Origin: Neostapfia colusana
Lineage: Eukaryota; Streptophyta; Magnoliopsida; Poales; Poaceae
DNA: 64,000 bases
Direction of reading: 5' to 3'
NCBI GenBank assembly: GCA_030760725.1
Contig: JASWHV010000003.1
Location: 111,570,153-111,634,152, forward strand
Below the pieces are notes generated by a model that worked only from the letters and a program-made list of their open reading frames with translations, was not told the origin of the DNA and did no database searches. A program made the position numbers and the translations under genes. This document shows positions 56,301 through 64,000 of this stretch, piece after piece; position 1 is the first letter of the stretch; each line of letters begins with the position of its first letter.

Positions 56301-56407
56301 TCTACAAGGTTCTATGGAGTAATCACTCCATGGACGAAGCGACATGGGAGGGCGAAGAATTCCTTCGCACTAACTACCCCGACTTTTTCACGTCGCATAT
56401 TCGGTAA
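53159..56407 (+). CDS. pol: Element F pol, intact RT-RNase H-integrase-chromodomain, lacking protease active site
   Basis: An open frame of 1,082 codons from ATG 53159. Only residues from about 50 (GRVYPTSLIILEGQKVDVIL, the protease C-terminal part with LGMSWL) look authentic; the first residues are the overlapping small ORF read out of frame. The DSG protease site is absent. RT has CVDYRPLNAVTIKNKYPLPR and FIDD at 54086-54097. RNase H has YCDASGIGLGCVL. Integrase has FSIHPGSNKMYQ, CDTCRRVKADH, DFVVGLPTT, SDRGTLFVSRFW and YHPQTDGQTERVN. The C-terminal chromodomain has FYKVLWSNHSMDEATWEGEE. All visible catalytic residues after the protease are present. It is the only intact pol in the window. 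Confidence 0.93.
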   Translation: MTLCHVSANYTYRLWRELHTHSFRWRDELSMCGKISASVMVSKAPLCLAGRVYPTSLIILEGQKVDVILGMSWLTRHGAVLDTVLRVVHLNSGVHGSHSLFLDSPEIKLPSVYQATTIRLEDIPVVREFPDVFPDDLPGMPPDREVEFKIELAPGTMPISRRPYKMAPKELAELKTQLTDLLEKGFIRPSSSPWGCSALFVKKKDETLRLCVDYRPLNAVTIKNKYPLPRIDMLFDQLVEAKVFSKMDLRSGYHQIKIRAEDIPKTAFSTRYGLYEYLVMSFGLTNAPAHFMYLMNSVFMPELDKFVVVFIDDILVYSKSEEDHKKHLRIVLQRLRDHKLYAKFSKCEFWISQVPFLGHIISAEGIAVDPSKITQVLNWKSPRTVHEVRSFLGLAGYYRRFIPNFSKIAKPMTELLKKATKYVWSPACEAAFKALVEHLTSAPVLAQPDTTKPFDVYCDASGIGLGCVLMQDRRVVAYGSRQLRNHEQNYPTHDLELAAVVLALKMWRHYLLGNLVHLYTDHKSLKYIFTQKELNMRQRRWLELIKDYEIEIHYHPGKANVVADALSRKSHVNNLTITPLEESEPPLHVIPHGALYNLALIPTIREEIAAAQKNDKGMSHLRRRVDSGELKCFRKDGDGVLWFKDRIVVPRNPELRKKIFDEAHLSKFSIHPGSNKMYQELRRKFWWTRMKRETAKYVSECDTCRRVKADHMRKPGLLQPLGIPAWKWEDVSMDFVVGLPTTLQKHDSVWVIVDRLTKVAHFIPVNTNYNAKKYAELYISRILCLYGVPRTIVSDRGTLFVSRFWEQLHAALGTKLIRSSAYHPQTDGQTERVNQILEDMLRACAIDHGKNWDDHLPLAEFSYNNGYQASIKMAPYEALYGRRCRTPLNWCESGERVTFGTDLVNNAEEKVRLIQANLKAAQSRQKQYADRRRRPLQFEVGDHVYLRVSPMKGVNRFGVRGKLAPRFIGPFQITERCGSVAYRLRLPEALSGVHDVFHVSQLRKCLKLSTTVQLEDIEELQPDLTYREAPVQIIDEKARTTRNRTLWFYKVLWSNHSMDEATWEGEEFLRTNYPDFFTSHIR

Positions 56408-56458
56408 TTTTCCACCGTCCTCTCTCTCATTTCACCTTATAATCTCGGGACGAGATTC

Positions 56459-56475
56459 TTTTAAGGGGGGAGGAA
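56459..56475 (+). other. Element F polypurine tract
   Basis: TTTTAAGGGGGGAGGAA immediately precedes the 3' LTR. Confidence 0.93.
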
Positions 56476-59400
56476 TGTAAGGGCCTCAGTTTTTGACACT
56501 CATTTGCAGTGTTCATCACCACACCACACACCTCATTTGAGGAAGAATGATGAACACAAATAAAGAGCAAGTAACAATTATCAACATGCTCATTAGGGAA
56601 CAAACTCACACATTGCAAAAGTGGTACTTCCCACATGTGATATAGATGGGCTGGACATATGAAAACTCCTACACTTTGCTAAGGATGTCCATGCCAAGTT
56701 TCACCCAAATTCAAAACATTTTTGAGGTCATCTTGGGTGTAGATAGGAAAGGGGCAGTTTGAAAACATATTCAAATTCAAACTGTTTTCACCCACTGAAT
56801 TTAAAAGTGGAAGGCATATTCTTGCTCAGCACATTTTTGTGAGCTCACACACCAATTTTCACTCCATTTGGAGTTGATCTTGACATGAGCTAAGGGGGAG
56901 AAATTCAAACTTTATTTGAATTTCAAACTGCACTTGTGCTGAAATTCATTCAAACCAAACCTCATTTGAACTTTGATCAATTCAAATGGCTCTTGGGTGA
57001 ATAGTTTGAATTGCCAAGGGTAGAATAGGGTTCACTGTTTACCACAGCTGTTAGGAATAAATTTCAGAGGTTAAAAGAGAAGTGGGACCCACATGTCAGC
57101 CTCTGCCTCAAAGCAAACCGACTGAACCACAGTTCAGTCGGTTCCCGGCAGCTGTGCGCGCGCGCCACCGAAGGGGGCAGCCGGCGCCAGCTCCTGCTGC
57201 GTGCCCCAAGCCGGAGGCCAGCCGGCCGAGCTATTTATTCCCTCCCCGGCGTGCCTCAGTCACCATTTCCCCGAGCTACCGACGTGCGCGACTGCTTTTC
57301 CCACTGCCATCGCCGCCGCTCGAGTTCCTGCTTGATCAAGCCGATCGCAGCTCCCTCTTTCCATTCCAAGGTCCCAGCAAGGTACTAGCAACCATCCTCC
57401 ATCCTCCCCATTGCTGGAAATCAATTGAAACCGAGTGATATCGGCTGTGCCGAAAGATCAAACTCGGAACTGGAAACCGCCGCACCTCGGGCTCTCGTGG
57501 ACAGCCCAACCTGGGCGTTGTCACGCCCGAGCCAAGGCACCCTTGGACGCGCAAGTGATCGGTGCTGCTCATCCCCGAGCCACAGCTCGAGTGGTTGCTC
57601 ACCGGCGGCGAATTTCCATTTTTCCCCTTTCTGTGTGCAGAACGACCCTCGGGTACGATTCTGTTTAATTCGTGCTCTAGAAAGGATTAGAGGGCCTCAG
57701 GCCACTCCCACACGAACTAGACACGGTGACGCACAAGTTGCCTTCACAACTCTGGGCCGGAGAACTTCTGTGCCCGGCGTAATTCAAGGTCTACTAATGG
57801 CGGAACGCACGGGGGGTATCGGGCGCATGGTGAGGACCTATTTCGGGCCTTCCCCGAGCTGCCCCGAGTTCATGTCGACCTTCTCTGAGGTCCACTGATG
57901 CTCTCCGACCGATTTCCCAAGTAGCTGAGGCACTAGGAGCATCAGCCGACATGGCCGAAGTCGTTCCGATATGGCGGCTCGTCGCCGACCATGCTCCGGC
58001 CGTTGTCATGAGCAGCTGACCCTCGGATCATGTTCCCCAAGTAAAAGTAGGCAGGGGCGGCCAGAATCAAGGAGTTTGAAGCTGTACAGCAGCCAGCGGC
58101 GAGCTCTCCGGCGAGGTCCCTCGGCGGCGGAGCGCGGGTGTCGCGAGGTTGAAGAAGGGGGTGGACCCCAGCTGTCAGCGGCCGATATTTTGAATCGGGA
58201 TCCGGCTGCGGCCGGGATCGGGTGTGCTGGCGCGCAAAAGCCTTGTGGGCCGCGGTGTGCTGTCGCTTCGGCGTGCGACGCGTGTCCCCTGGGCCCACGC
58301 GCGAGTTTAAACTTTTCCCCGATTTTCAGATTTCCTTCAAACTTCAAATCCTTATAACTTTGGCTAGAAAGCTCCAAATTGAGTGAACCAAATTTTGCTG
58401 GATTCAGCTCTCTGAGTACTTGCCAGAAAATCAAGTTTCACTTCATGAAATTCCTTAATTCTCCAGAATTAATTCCTTAAAGTTTAAACTGTTAGGAATT
58501 TTAACTGGAGAATCATTTGGAGGAAAATCCTGAAATTTTGCTGAGATGTTCACCAAAATATCCTTGAACTACCATAAAAATTTCAGATCCATTTGAGCTC
58601 ATTTAGTCCACCTAATGGTGTGATTAGTAAAACTGTTCCAGAGAAAATAGAAAATGTTCAGAAACATTTTCAGAATTTTCTCTGAAATTGTTTAGCTCAT
58701 ATCTTTAGTTAGAGACTTCCAAATTAAGTGAGACCAATTCCATTAGAACCCTCTGAAAATCTAGTTTTCAGAAAGTCATAGTTTGTTTCATGAAAATACC
58801 TAGAACACCCTAAAAGCCTTTAATTAAGGTCAAGGACATAATTAATTGTGGAGGGCTCAATTGAGCTTTGCTGCAACTAAAACTTGACCAAGTCTCTGTT
58901 TAGGTTGTAACCAAGCCACAGTAAAAGTTTCACAGTCATTAGGTCTATCTAGCAAAAGTTATAGACTTCACAACTTCCAACTTAATACAAATGCATTAAC
59001 TTAATACATACATTGTTCTTATCATGTAGTCGCTAAGGTCGAGGAGGAACCCGAAGTCCTAGACTTCGTTACTCCGGAGGAACAGCTAGCCTACGACCAA
59101 GAGCAGCAAGGCAAGCCCCGGTTTGCATTAACCATTTTATAAATTTTTATTGTTTTGAGCACATATTTGTTTTCTTTATGTTGTGCATCAGAGTCTTGTT
59201 TGGAAACCCCACTGCATAGCCAAGAAAACCATGGGTTGGGGTTTAGGATTGCAAACCCCGTTAGCCACTGCATTGCTAGGATAGAGTAGGATTCGGTACA
59301 AGTCGAGTAGTTGGAGCTACTCGCGAGAATAGGCTAGAGGCACATTGCTCGGGTAGAGATAGCACATGACACACATGGCAAGAAAATGAGACCGAGCGGA

Positions 59401-60522
59401 GAGTAAGGGCAGCAGGACTTTGGGGCCTGTGTGCTGTAGCTCCGCTTGTGTCGATTGAGGACCGAGCCGTGTGCGGGCCTGATGAACAAGCTAGAACAGT
59501 ACCGAAGACCTACCGGCTATATGGGAACCGGGAAACTGATGTAACTCGGGTAGCTGGGTGTTGAGGCATTGCCCGTCGTTCAGAGGGTAGGTTGAGAGCT
59601 CGAGGTGTAAATCAGCTGGCGGCACAGAGATGCGCGTGCAGGGACCTCTTGCTCGGGACGATGGGACCGGTTCAATATTTGGCTAACGGGTGAAAGGTAG
59701 TCGCGTACGGCGTCCGTGATGGTTGTTGTAGGCAACATCGAGTACGGGCGTACGTGACGGGTTGTTCGGGTAACCCTGCAGGTGTAAATCGATTATAATC
59801 GCCGTCCCTCGCGGTCAGTGAGTACCACTTGTTCACTGTACCGTGACGTAGAAAGAACAGGCTAGTTACATGTTAAAATGTTGCTGATTGAAAGTTGGAT
59901 ATTGATTGTTAATGATATGTTGTAGCTTAGTGCTAACTAAAGTTCTTTTCAACTTTGGGCAAAGTACATGAGAGAAATGCGTTTCTTGTTTGATTGCGGC
60001 TCTCTCATGTGCCTTAGCGTAAGGTTCTCCACAACCTGCTGCTAAAACTTGAAAGTAAGGTTCTACTAATTAGGCGAGTCCTTGCAAATGATTTTTACCT
60101 CATGCAACCCATCACCCTCATGTAGAAGTTTCATGTTTAGGTAAGACGGGTCAGACTTGCTGAGCCTTCGTGCTCACTGCTTGTGTTTGAAGCTTTTGCA
60201 GGGTTCTATGAGGAAGGGACTCCCGAAGAGGAGACGGAACCCCAGGAGGGGAACCCCGTCGAGTGGGAGTCGTGCACGCCGCAGAGTTAGTGTGCGTGTG
60301 TGCTAGCAAGGACACGTTCGAGGGCTGAACGTGCACTTGATGCTTAGTCTACGCCCGCGAGTGTGGACTAAACTTATTTTGATGTAAACATGTTGATAAA
60401 CTTGTTTATGTAATAAAGCTTCCGCTTCCGCTTTGTACCTTTGACGTGTGTTATGCGGTGCTGTGCAACGCAGCACCCCTCAGCGTGATCCTGGCTCGAC
60501 AGGACCCAAAGGGGTCGTGTCA
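56476..60522 (+). repeat. Element F 3' LTR
   Basis: A 4,047-bp copy of 47344-51390, with four differences noted. It contains the split ORF again (exon 1 at 59030-59110, exon 2 at 60202-60290), TATA at 57232-57239 and a poly(A) signal near 60412-60417. Confidence 0.96.
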
Positions 60523-60527
60523 AACAC
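60523..60527. repeat. Right target site duplication of element F (AACAC)
   Basis: AACAC after GTCGTGTCA, equal to 47339-47343. Confidence 0.96.
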
Positions 60528-62794
60528 CAACTATATGCCAAGCTGAGCAAGTGTGAATTTTGGTTAAAGAGAGTTCCCTTCTTAGGACATATAATCTCAG
60601 AGGGAGGAATCTCCGTAGATCCCGCCAAGATCGAGGATGTACAGAAGTGGAAGACCCCTGAGAATGTCGGGGAAGTTCGAAGCTTCTTAGGATTGGCTGG
60701 GTATTATCGACGGTTTATTGAGGGTTTCTCCAAGAACTCGAGACCCCTCACCAAATTGTCAGAGAAGGGAATCACATTCACATGGACACCGCAGTGCGAG
60801 ACGAGTTTTCAAGAACTGAAGAAAAGATTGACAACAGCCCCAGTGCTAGTTATGCCAGATATGCAGAAAAACTTTTCGGTGTACTGCGATGTCTCTGGAC
60901 ACGGGTTGGGATGTGTTCTCATGCAAGAGGGGCATGTCGTGGCGTATGCGTCCCGGCAGCTCCGAAAACACGAGAAGAACTATCCTACACATGACCTAGA
61001 GCTAGCCGCAGTGGTACACGCACTGAAGATTTGGCGGCATTACTTGATGGGAAGCGGACAGAGATATATACGGATCATAAGAGCTTAAAGTATATTTTCA
61101 CACAGCCAGATCTCAACCTCAGACAAAGGAGATGGTTAGAGCTCATCAACGACTTCGATGTGGGCATCAACTATCATCCTGGGAAAGCGAACGTCGTGGT
61201 AGATGCTTTAAGCCAAAAGGTGCAGGTCAATAGGCTGAGCTTAAAGGACATGCCTACATAATTGAAGGAAGAGGTTGTAAAACTCAATCTATGTCTGGTG
61301 AATAGTGGTGAGGCCATCACCGTGGAAGTGGACTTCACATTAGAGCAAGACATATGCAACGGTCAAAAGAATGACGAGAAGATACAAAAGATTAGAGAAC
61401 TCATCAAAGAAAATAAAGCCCCTGGGTTCAGAGAGGATGAACAAGGTACGGTGTGGCATGGGAAAAGAATCTGTGTGCCTGAAGTGAAGGAGATCCGTGA
61501 ATTGATTTTGAAGGAGGCTCATGATTCCGACTACTCCATTCATCCTGGAAGTACAAAGATGTATCATGACCTCAAGAGCAGATATTGGTGGTATGGCATG
61601 AAGCGAGATGTCGCGGAACATGTTGCCCTATGTGACACATGTCAGTTGGTGAAAGCAGAACATCAATGACCCGCGGGACTATTGCAACCACTCAAAGTGC
61701 CTGAATGGAAATGGGAAGAAATAGGTATGGACTTCATAGTGGGAATACCCAGGACCCAATCGGGATATGATTTGATATGGGTCATCATTGACAGGCTAAC
61801 TAAGGTAGCTCATTTCATCCCCGTGAAAGAAAGCAACAGCGGATCCAAATTGGCGGAATTGTGCATGTCAAGGATCGTGTGTTTTCATGGAGTGCCAAAG
61901 AAGATAGTGTCAGATCGAGGGACACAATTCACCTCAAGGTTCTGGCAGAAGTTACATGAAACCATGGGAACTCATCTAAATTATAGTTCCACCTATCACC
62001 CCCAGACTGACGGGTCGATGGAAAGAACCAATTAGATCGTTGAAGATATGTTGAGCGCGTGTGCACTCAAGAACAATAGGAGTTGGGATAAGAACTTACC
62101 GTATGCGGAGTTCTCCTATAACAACAGCTATCAGGCTAGTATGAAGATGTCACCATTTGAGGCTCTGTATGGGAGGAAGTGCAGAACTCCACTATTTTGG
62201 AACCAAACAGTGGAAACTAAAGTGTTTGGGCCTGAAGTACTACAAGAAGCCGAGGCGAAGGTAAGGGAAATCCGCAACAACTTGAGGATAGCACAGACCC
62301 GACAAAAGAGCTATGCCGATGTACGGAGAAGAGAGCTTGTTTTCAACGTGGGGGACTATGTTTACCTCAAGGTGTCCCCTATCCGAGGACTTCGTCGGTT
62401 CAAGGTGAAAGGGAAGTTATCACCTCGATACATCGGACCCTTTCAGATTCTGGAGAGGAAAGGCAAAGTGGCATATCAACTCGAACTACCGGCTCGCCTA
62501 TCGAATGTGCATGATGTATTCCATGTGTCACAGCTCAAGAAATGTCTAAGAACACCTGAAGATATGTTACCCATGAATAAAGTTGACATACGAGAGGATC
62601 TGTCTTATGCCGAGCAACCGGTCAAGGTTTTGGAGACAATGGAACGCCTCACAAGAAATAAAAGAATCCGGATGTGTAAGGTGCAGTGGAAGCATCACTC
62701 GGAAGAGGAAGCCACATGGGAGCGAGAAGACGAGCTTAAGGCACATTTTCCGGAATTGTTTTCCTAGAACCACCAATCTCGAGGACGAGATTTC

Positions 62795-62812
62795 TTTTAA
62801 GGGGGGTAGAGC
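62795..62812 (+). other. Element E polypurine tract
   Basis: TTTTAAGGGGGGTAGAGC abuts the 3' LTR. It is nearly the same as A's tract, in keeping with the same lineage. Confidence 0.93.
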
Positions 62813-64000
62813 TGTAACACCCCAAAACCTGCTAAAGAGGGGACTTTAAAAATTTTTGGACGTATTGCATGTGGTGCAGAAATTCAAATTCAAACTGGAA
62901 TTCAAATTCAAATCAAAACAGAAAAGAAAAGGAAAGAGAAAAAAGAAAAAGAAAAACCCCAACCGGCCAGTGGGCCGAAACCCGCCAGCCGGCCCACTAC
63001 CTCCCCGCGCCAGCCCAAACCCGAACCCCTCTCTTCCTCTCACTGACACGCGAGGCCCGCGTGTCATCCCTCACCACCCGCGCGCCCGCCCGACCCCGGA
63101 CTCTTCCCTCGCGTCCGATCAAAACAAACCCTGGAACCCACGCGCCCAGCCCCGATTTCCGGTCCCGGACGCCCCCAACTCGATCTCAACAGACCGCCGC
63201 CCTCCCTCGCCTATTTAAACGCCGACAATCGCCCTGTTCCCCCCCCCCCCCCCGATCGGCCGTTTTTCTCTCCAGTGAGAACCGAAGTTTCTACAGCCGA
63301 TTTCCGTCGATCCTTGCTCAAATTCCCTGATCTAACGTGCTGATCACGTTGCACGGCCGCCGGGGAGCCCTGCAGGTGAAGGAAACGACATGTCTTGCGC
63401 CCCAACCACCACTCCGACGTGCACCGAAGACCATCGCTGTTGAAGCTCGCCGCCGACCGACTTCCAGGGCCTCCGAGTGCAAGAAAACCCCTCGGTGAGC
63501 ATCCCCTACCCCTCCGCAGCCGATCCATGCAAAAATATGCGAGTTCTAACGTGTAGCTGCAAAAGCCGAGGCTGCGCCGGCGAGATCGCCACCCTCCGCC
63601 GCCGCGCGCCGCCGCGCACCGCGGGCTGATTCCGGCCAGGGCGATGTGGCCCCTTGAGGGCTGTCTATTTTAAATCGCACGGTAGAAATAAAACCCACGC
63701 GTACCGGTTCGGCGATCTAATCTGAGCCGTCTGTTTTAAATCGGACGGTCCACGTCAGCCCCGCGTTATAAATGCTGGGATTCTTACGCGCTACCCCCTG
63801 GGGATCTCGGAAAACACGAGCTAGCCCCGGAAACTTCTGATCTAGCCCCTGGAACTTCAGAAATTTGTGTAAATTCATTTAAAAATCAGTTTTACCCCTG
63901 GACTTAATAAAAATTTGGAAAACCCCTCTGTTATGTGTAGTTAGACACCTGGAAATTTAGGAAATAATAAATTAAACCCTGCAGTAGGGTGGATTTACCT
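62813..64000 (+). repeat. Element E 3' LTR, first 1,188 bp
   Basis: Begins TGTAACACCCC and follows 40362-41545 with small indels and substitutions. It includes the A/G-rich stretch, TATTTAAA (63212-63219) and a C15 run (63239-63253). ORFs here (62856-63528) are open by GC richness and are not conserved as proteins between the two LTRs. Confidence 0.95.

Larger units (their letters stand above)
47344..60522 (+). mobile_element. Element F: young, gag-less Ty3/gypsy chromovirus
   Basis: F is a 13,179-bp element with 4,047-bp LTRs, AACAC duplication, initiator-Met primer site, a 1.5-kb leader, a small ORF, an intact RT-RNase H-integrase-chromodomain frame and a purine tract. By eye the LTRs differ at only four positions (47831, 48696, 48897 and 50428 against the copies 9,132 bp downstream). 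This implies insertion within the last several tens of thousands of years at 1.3e-8 substitutions per site per year. Gag and the protease active site are missing. LTR D, in which host element E sits, belongs to the same broad LTR group. Confidence 0.95.
46311..62767 (+). pseudogene. pol: Element E pol: protease to chromodomain, interrupted by element F
   Basis: The protease has LFDSGSTHSFI and IILGMDWL. A TAG at 46780-46782 follows. RT has CVDYRALNEVTIKNKYPLPR and FIDD at 47257-47268. F is inserted at 47344; after its duplication, RT continues at 60528 with YAKLSKCEFW, GHIISEGGISVDPAKI and LGLAGYYRRFIEGFS. RNase H has YCDVSGHGLGCVLMQ and is broken by a frameshift near 61050-61070. Stops lie at 61259 (TAA), 61667 (TGA) and 62033 (TAG). 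Integrase shows DSDYSIHPGS, CDTCQLVKAEH, DFIVGIPRTQSGYD, SDRGTQFTSRFW and YHPQTDGSMERTN. The chromodomain ends the protein (MCKVQWKHHSEEEATWERED). Removing F and one duplication restores the frame exactly at the insertion point. Confidence 0.93.
40362..64000 (+). mobile_element. Element E: Tekay/RIRE3-type chromovirus with ORF0, interrupted by F; 3' end off-window
   Basis: The 5' LTR is 40362-43793, the primer site 43798-43809, ORF0 44011-44781, gag-pol 45115-62767 with F inserted at 47344-60522, the purine tract 62795-62812, and the first 1,188 bp of the 3' LTR lie from 62813. The order and the extra ORF before gag match rice RIRE3/RIRE8 (Tekay lineage). E is inserted in LTR D; the left flank AAAAG (40357-40361) should recur beyond the window. 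In the overlapping part the LTRs differ at an estimated 4-5 % of sites. Stops, one frameshift and a damaged zinc knuckle make it inactive. Confidence 0.93.

Overview
The window is grass (Poaceae) heterochromatin made entirely of nested Ty3/gypsy LTR retrotransposons. I found no host gene, tRNA, rRNA or bacterial-type feature. Evidence for a grass: Tekay-type chromovirus polyproteins with C-terminal chromodomains, LTRs of 3-4 kb, an initiator-Met primer site (TGGTATCAGAGC) on four elements, and a Tat-lineage element with a second RNase H and an antisense gene of the grass 'putative gypsy type transposon' (Transposase_28) type. I cannot name the species.

Layout (letters are mine). C (+) is the oldest frame and runs off both ends; only its leader (17718-19410) and broken gag (19411-19803, 36521-36669) are visible. 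H (-; <1-17717) sits in C's leader. A (-; 1659-12537, TSD ATATC) sits in H. B (+; 19804-36515, TSD GCGCT) sits in C's gag. G (29947-33801, TSD CACCG) is a solo LTR inside B. D (- LTR; 36670-40361) sits in C's gag further on. E (+; 40362 to beyond 64000) sits in D's LTR. F (+; 47344-60522, TSD AACAC) sits in E's pol. The deepest visible stack is C > D > E > F. LTR pairs compared by eye give the same order: F has about 4 differences in 4047 bp, A about 3 %, B and E about 4 %.

Coding state. Only F has an uninterrupted pol (1082 codons), yet it lacks gag and the protease active site. A, B, C, E and H carry stops or frameshifts. E has an extra ORF0 before gag, as in rice RIRE3/RIRE8. B carries an antisense gene convergent with pol.

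Most unusual signals: (1) six LTRs (A, D, E, F, G, H) share a small acidic, Gln-rich two-exon reading frame split in the same phase by a GC-AG intron of about 1.0-1.2 kb; D and F differ in exon 1 almost only at synonymous sites. (2) A 55-bp GAGCTCCG...CACGTG tandem module occurs upstream of the TATA box in the LTRs of two unrelated lineages (A and B), in opposite orientation to transcription, and again inside B. (3) The A and E LTRs share an island of about 50 bp whose 12-bp palindrome is kept by a paired change. All are read from sequence alone and need transcript and multi-copy alignment tests.
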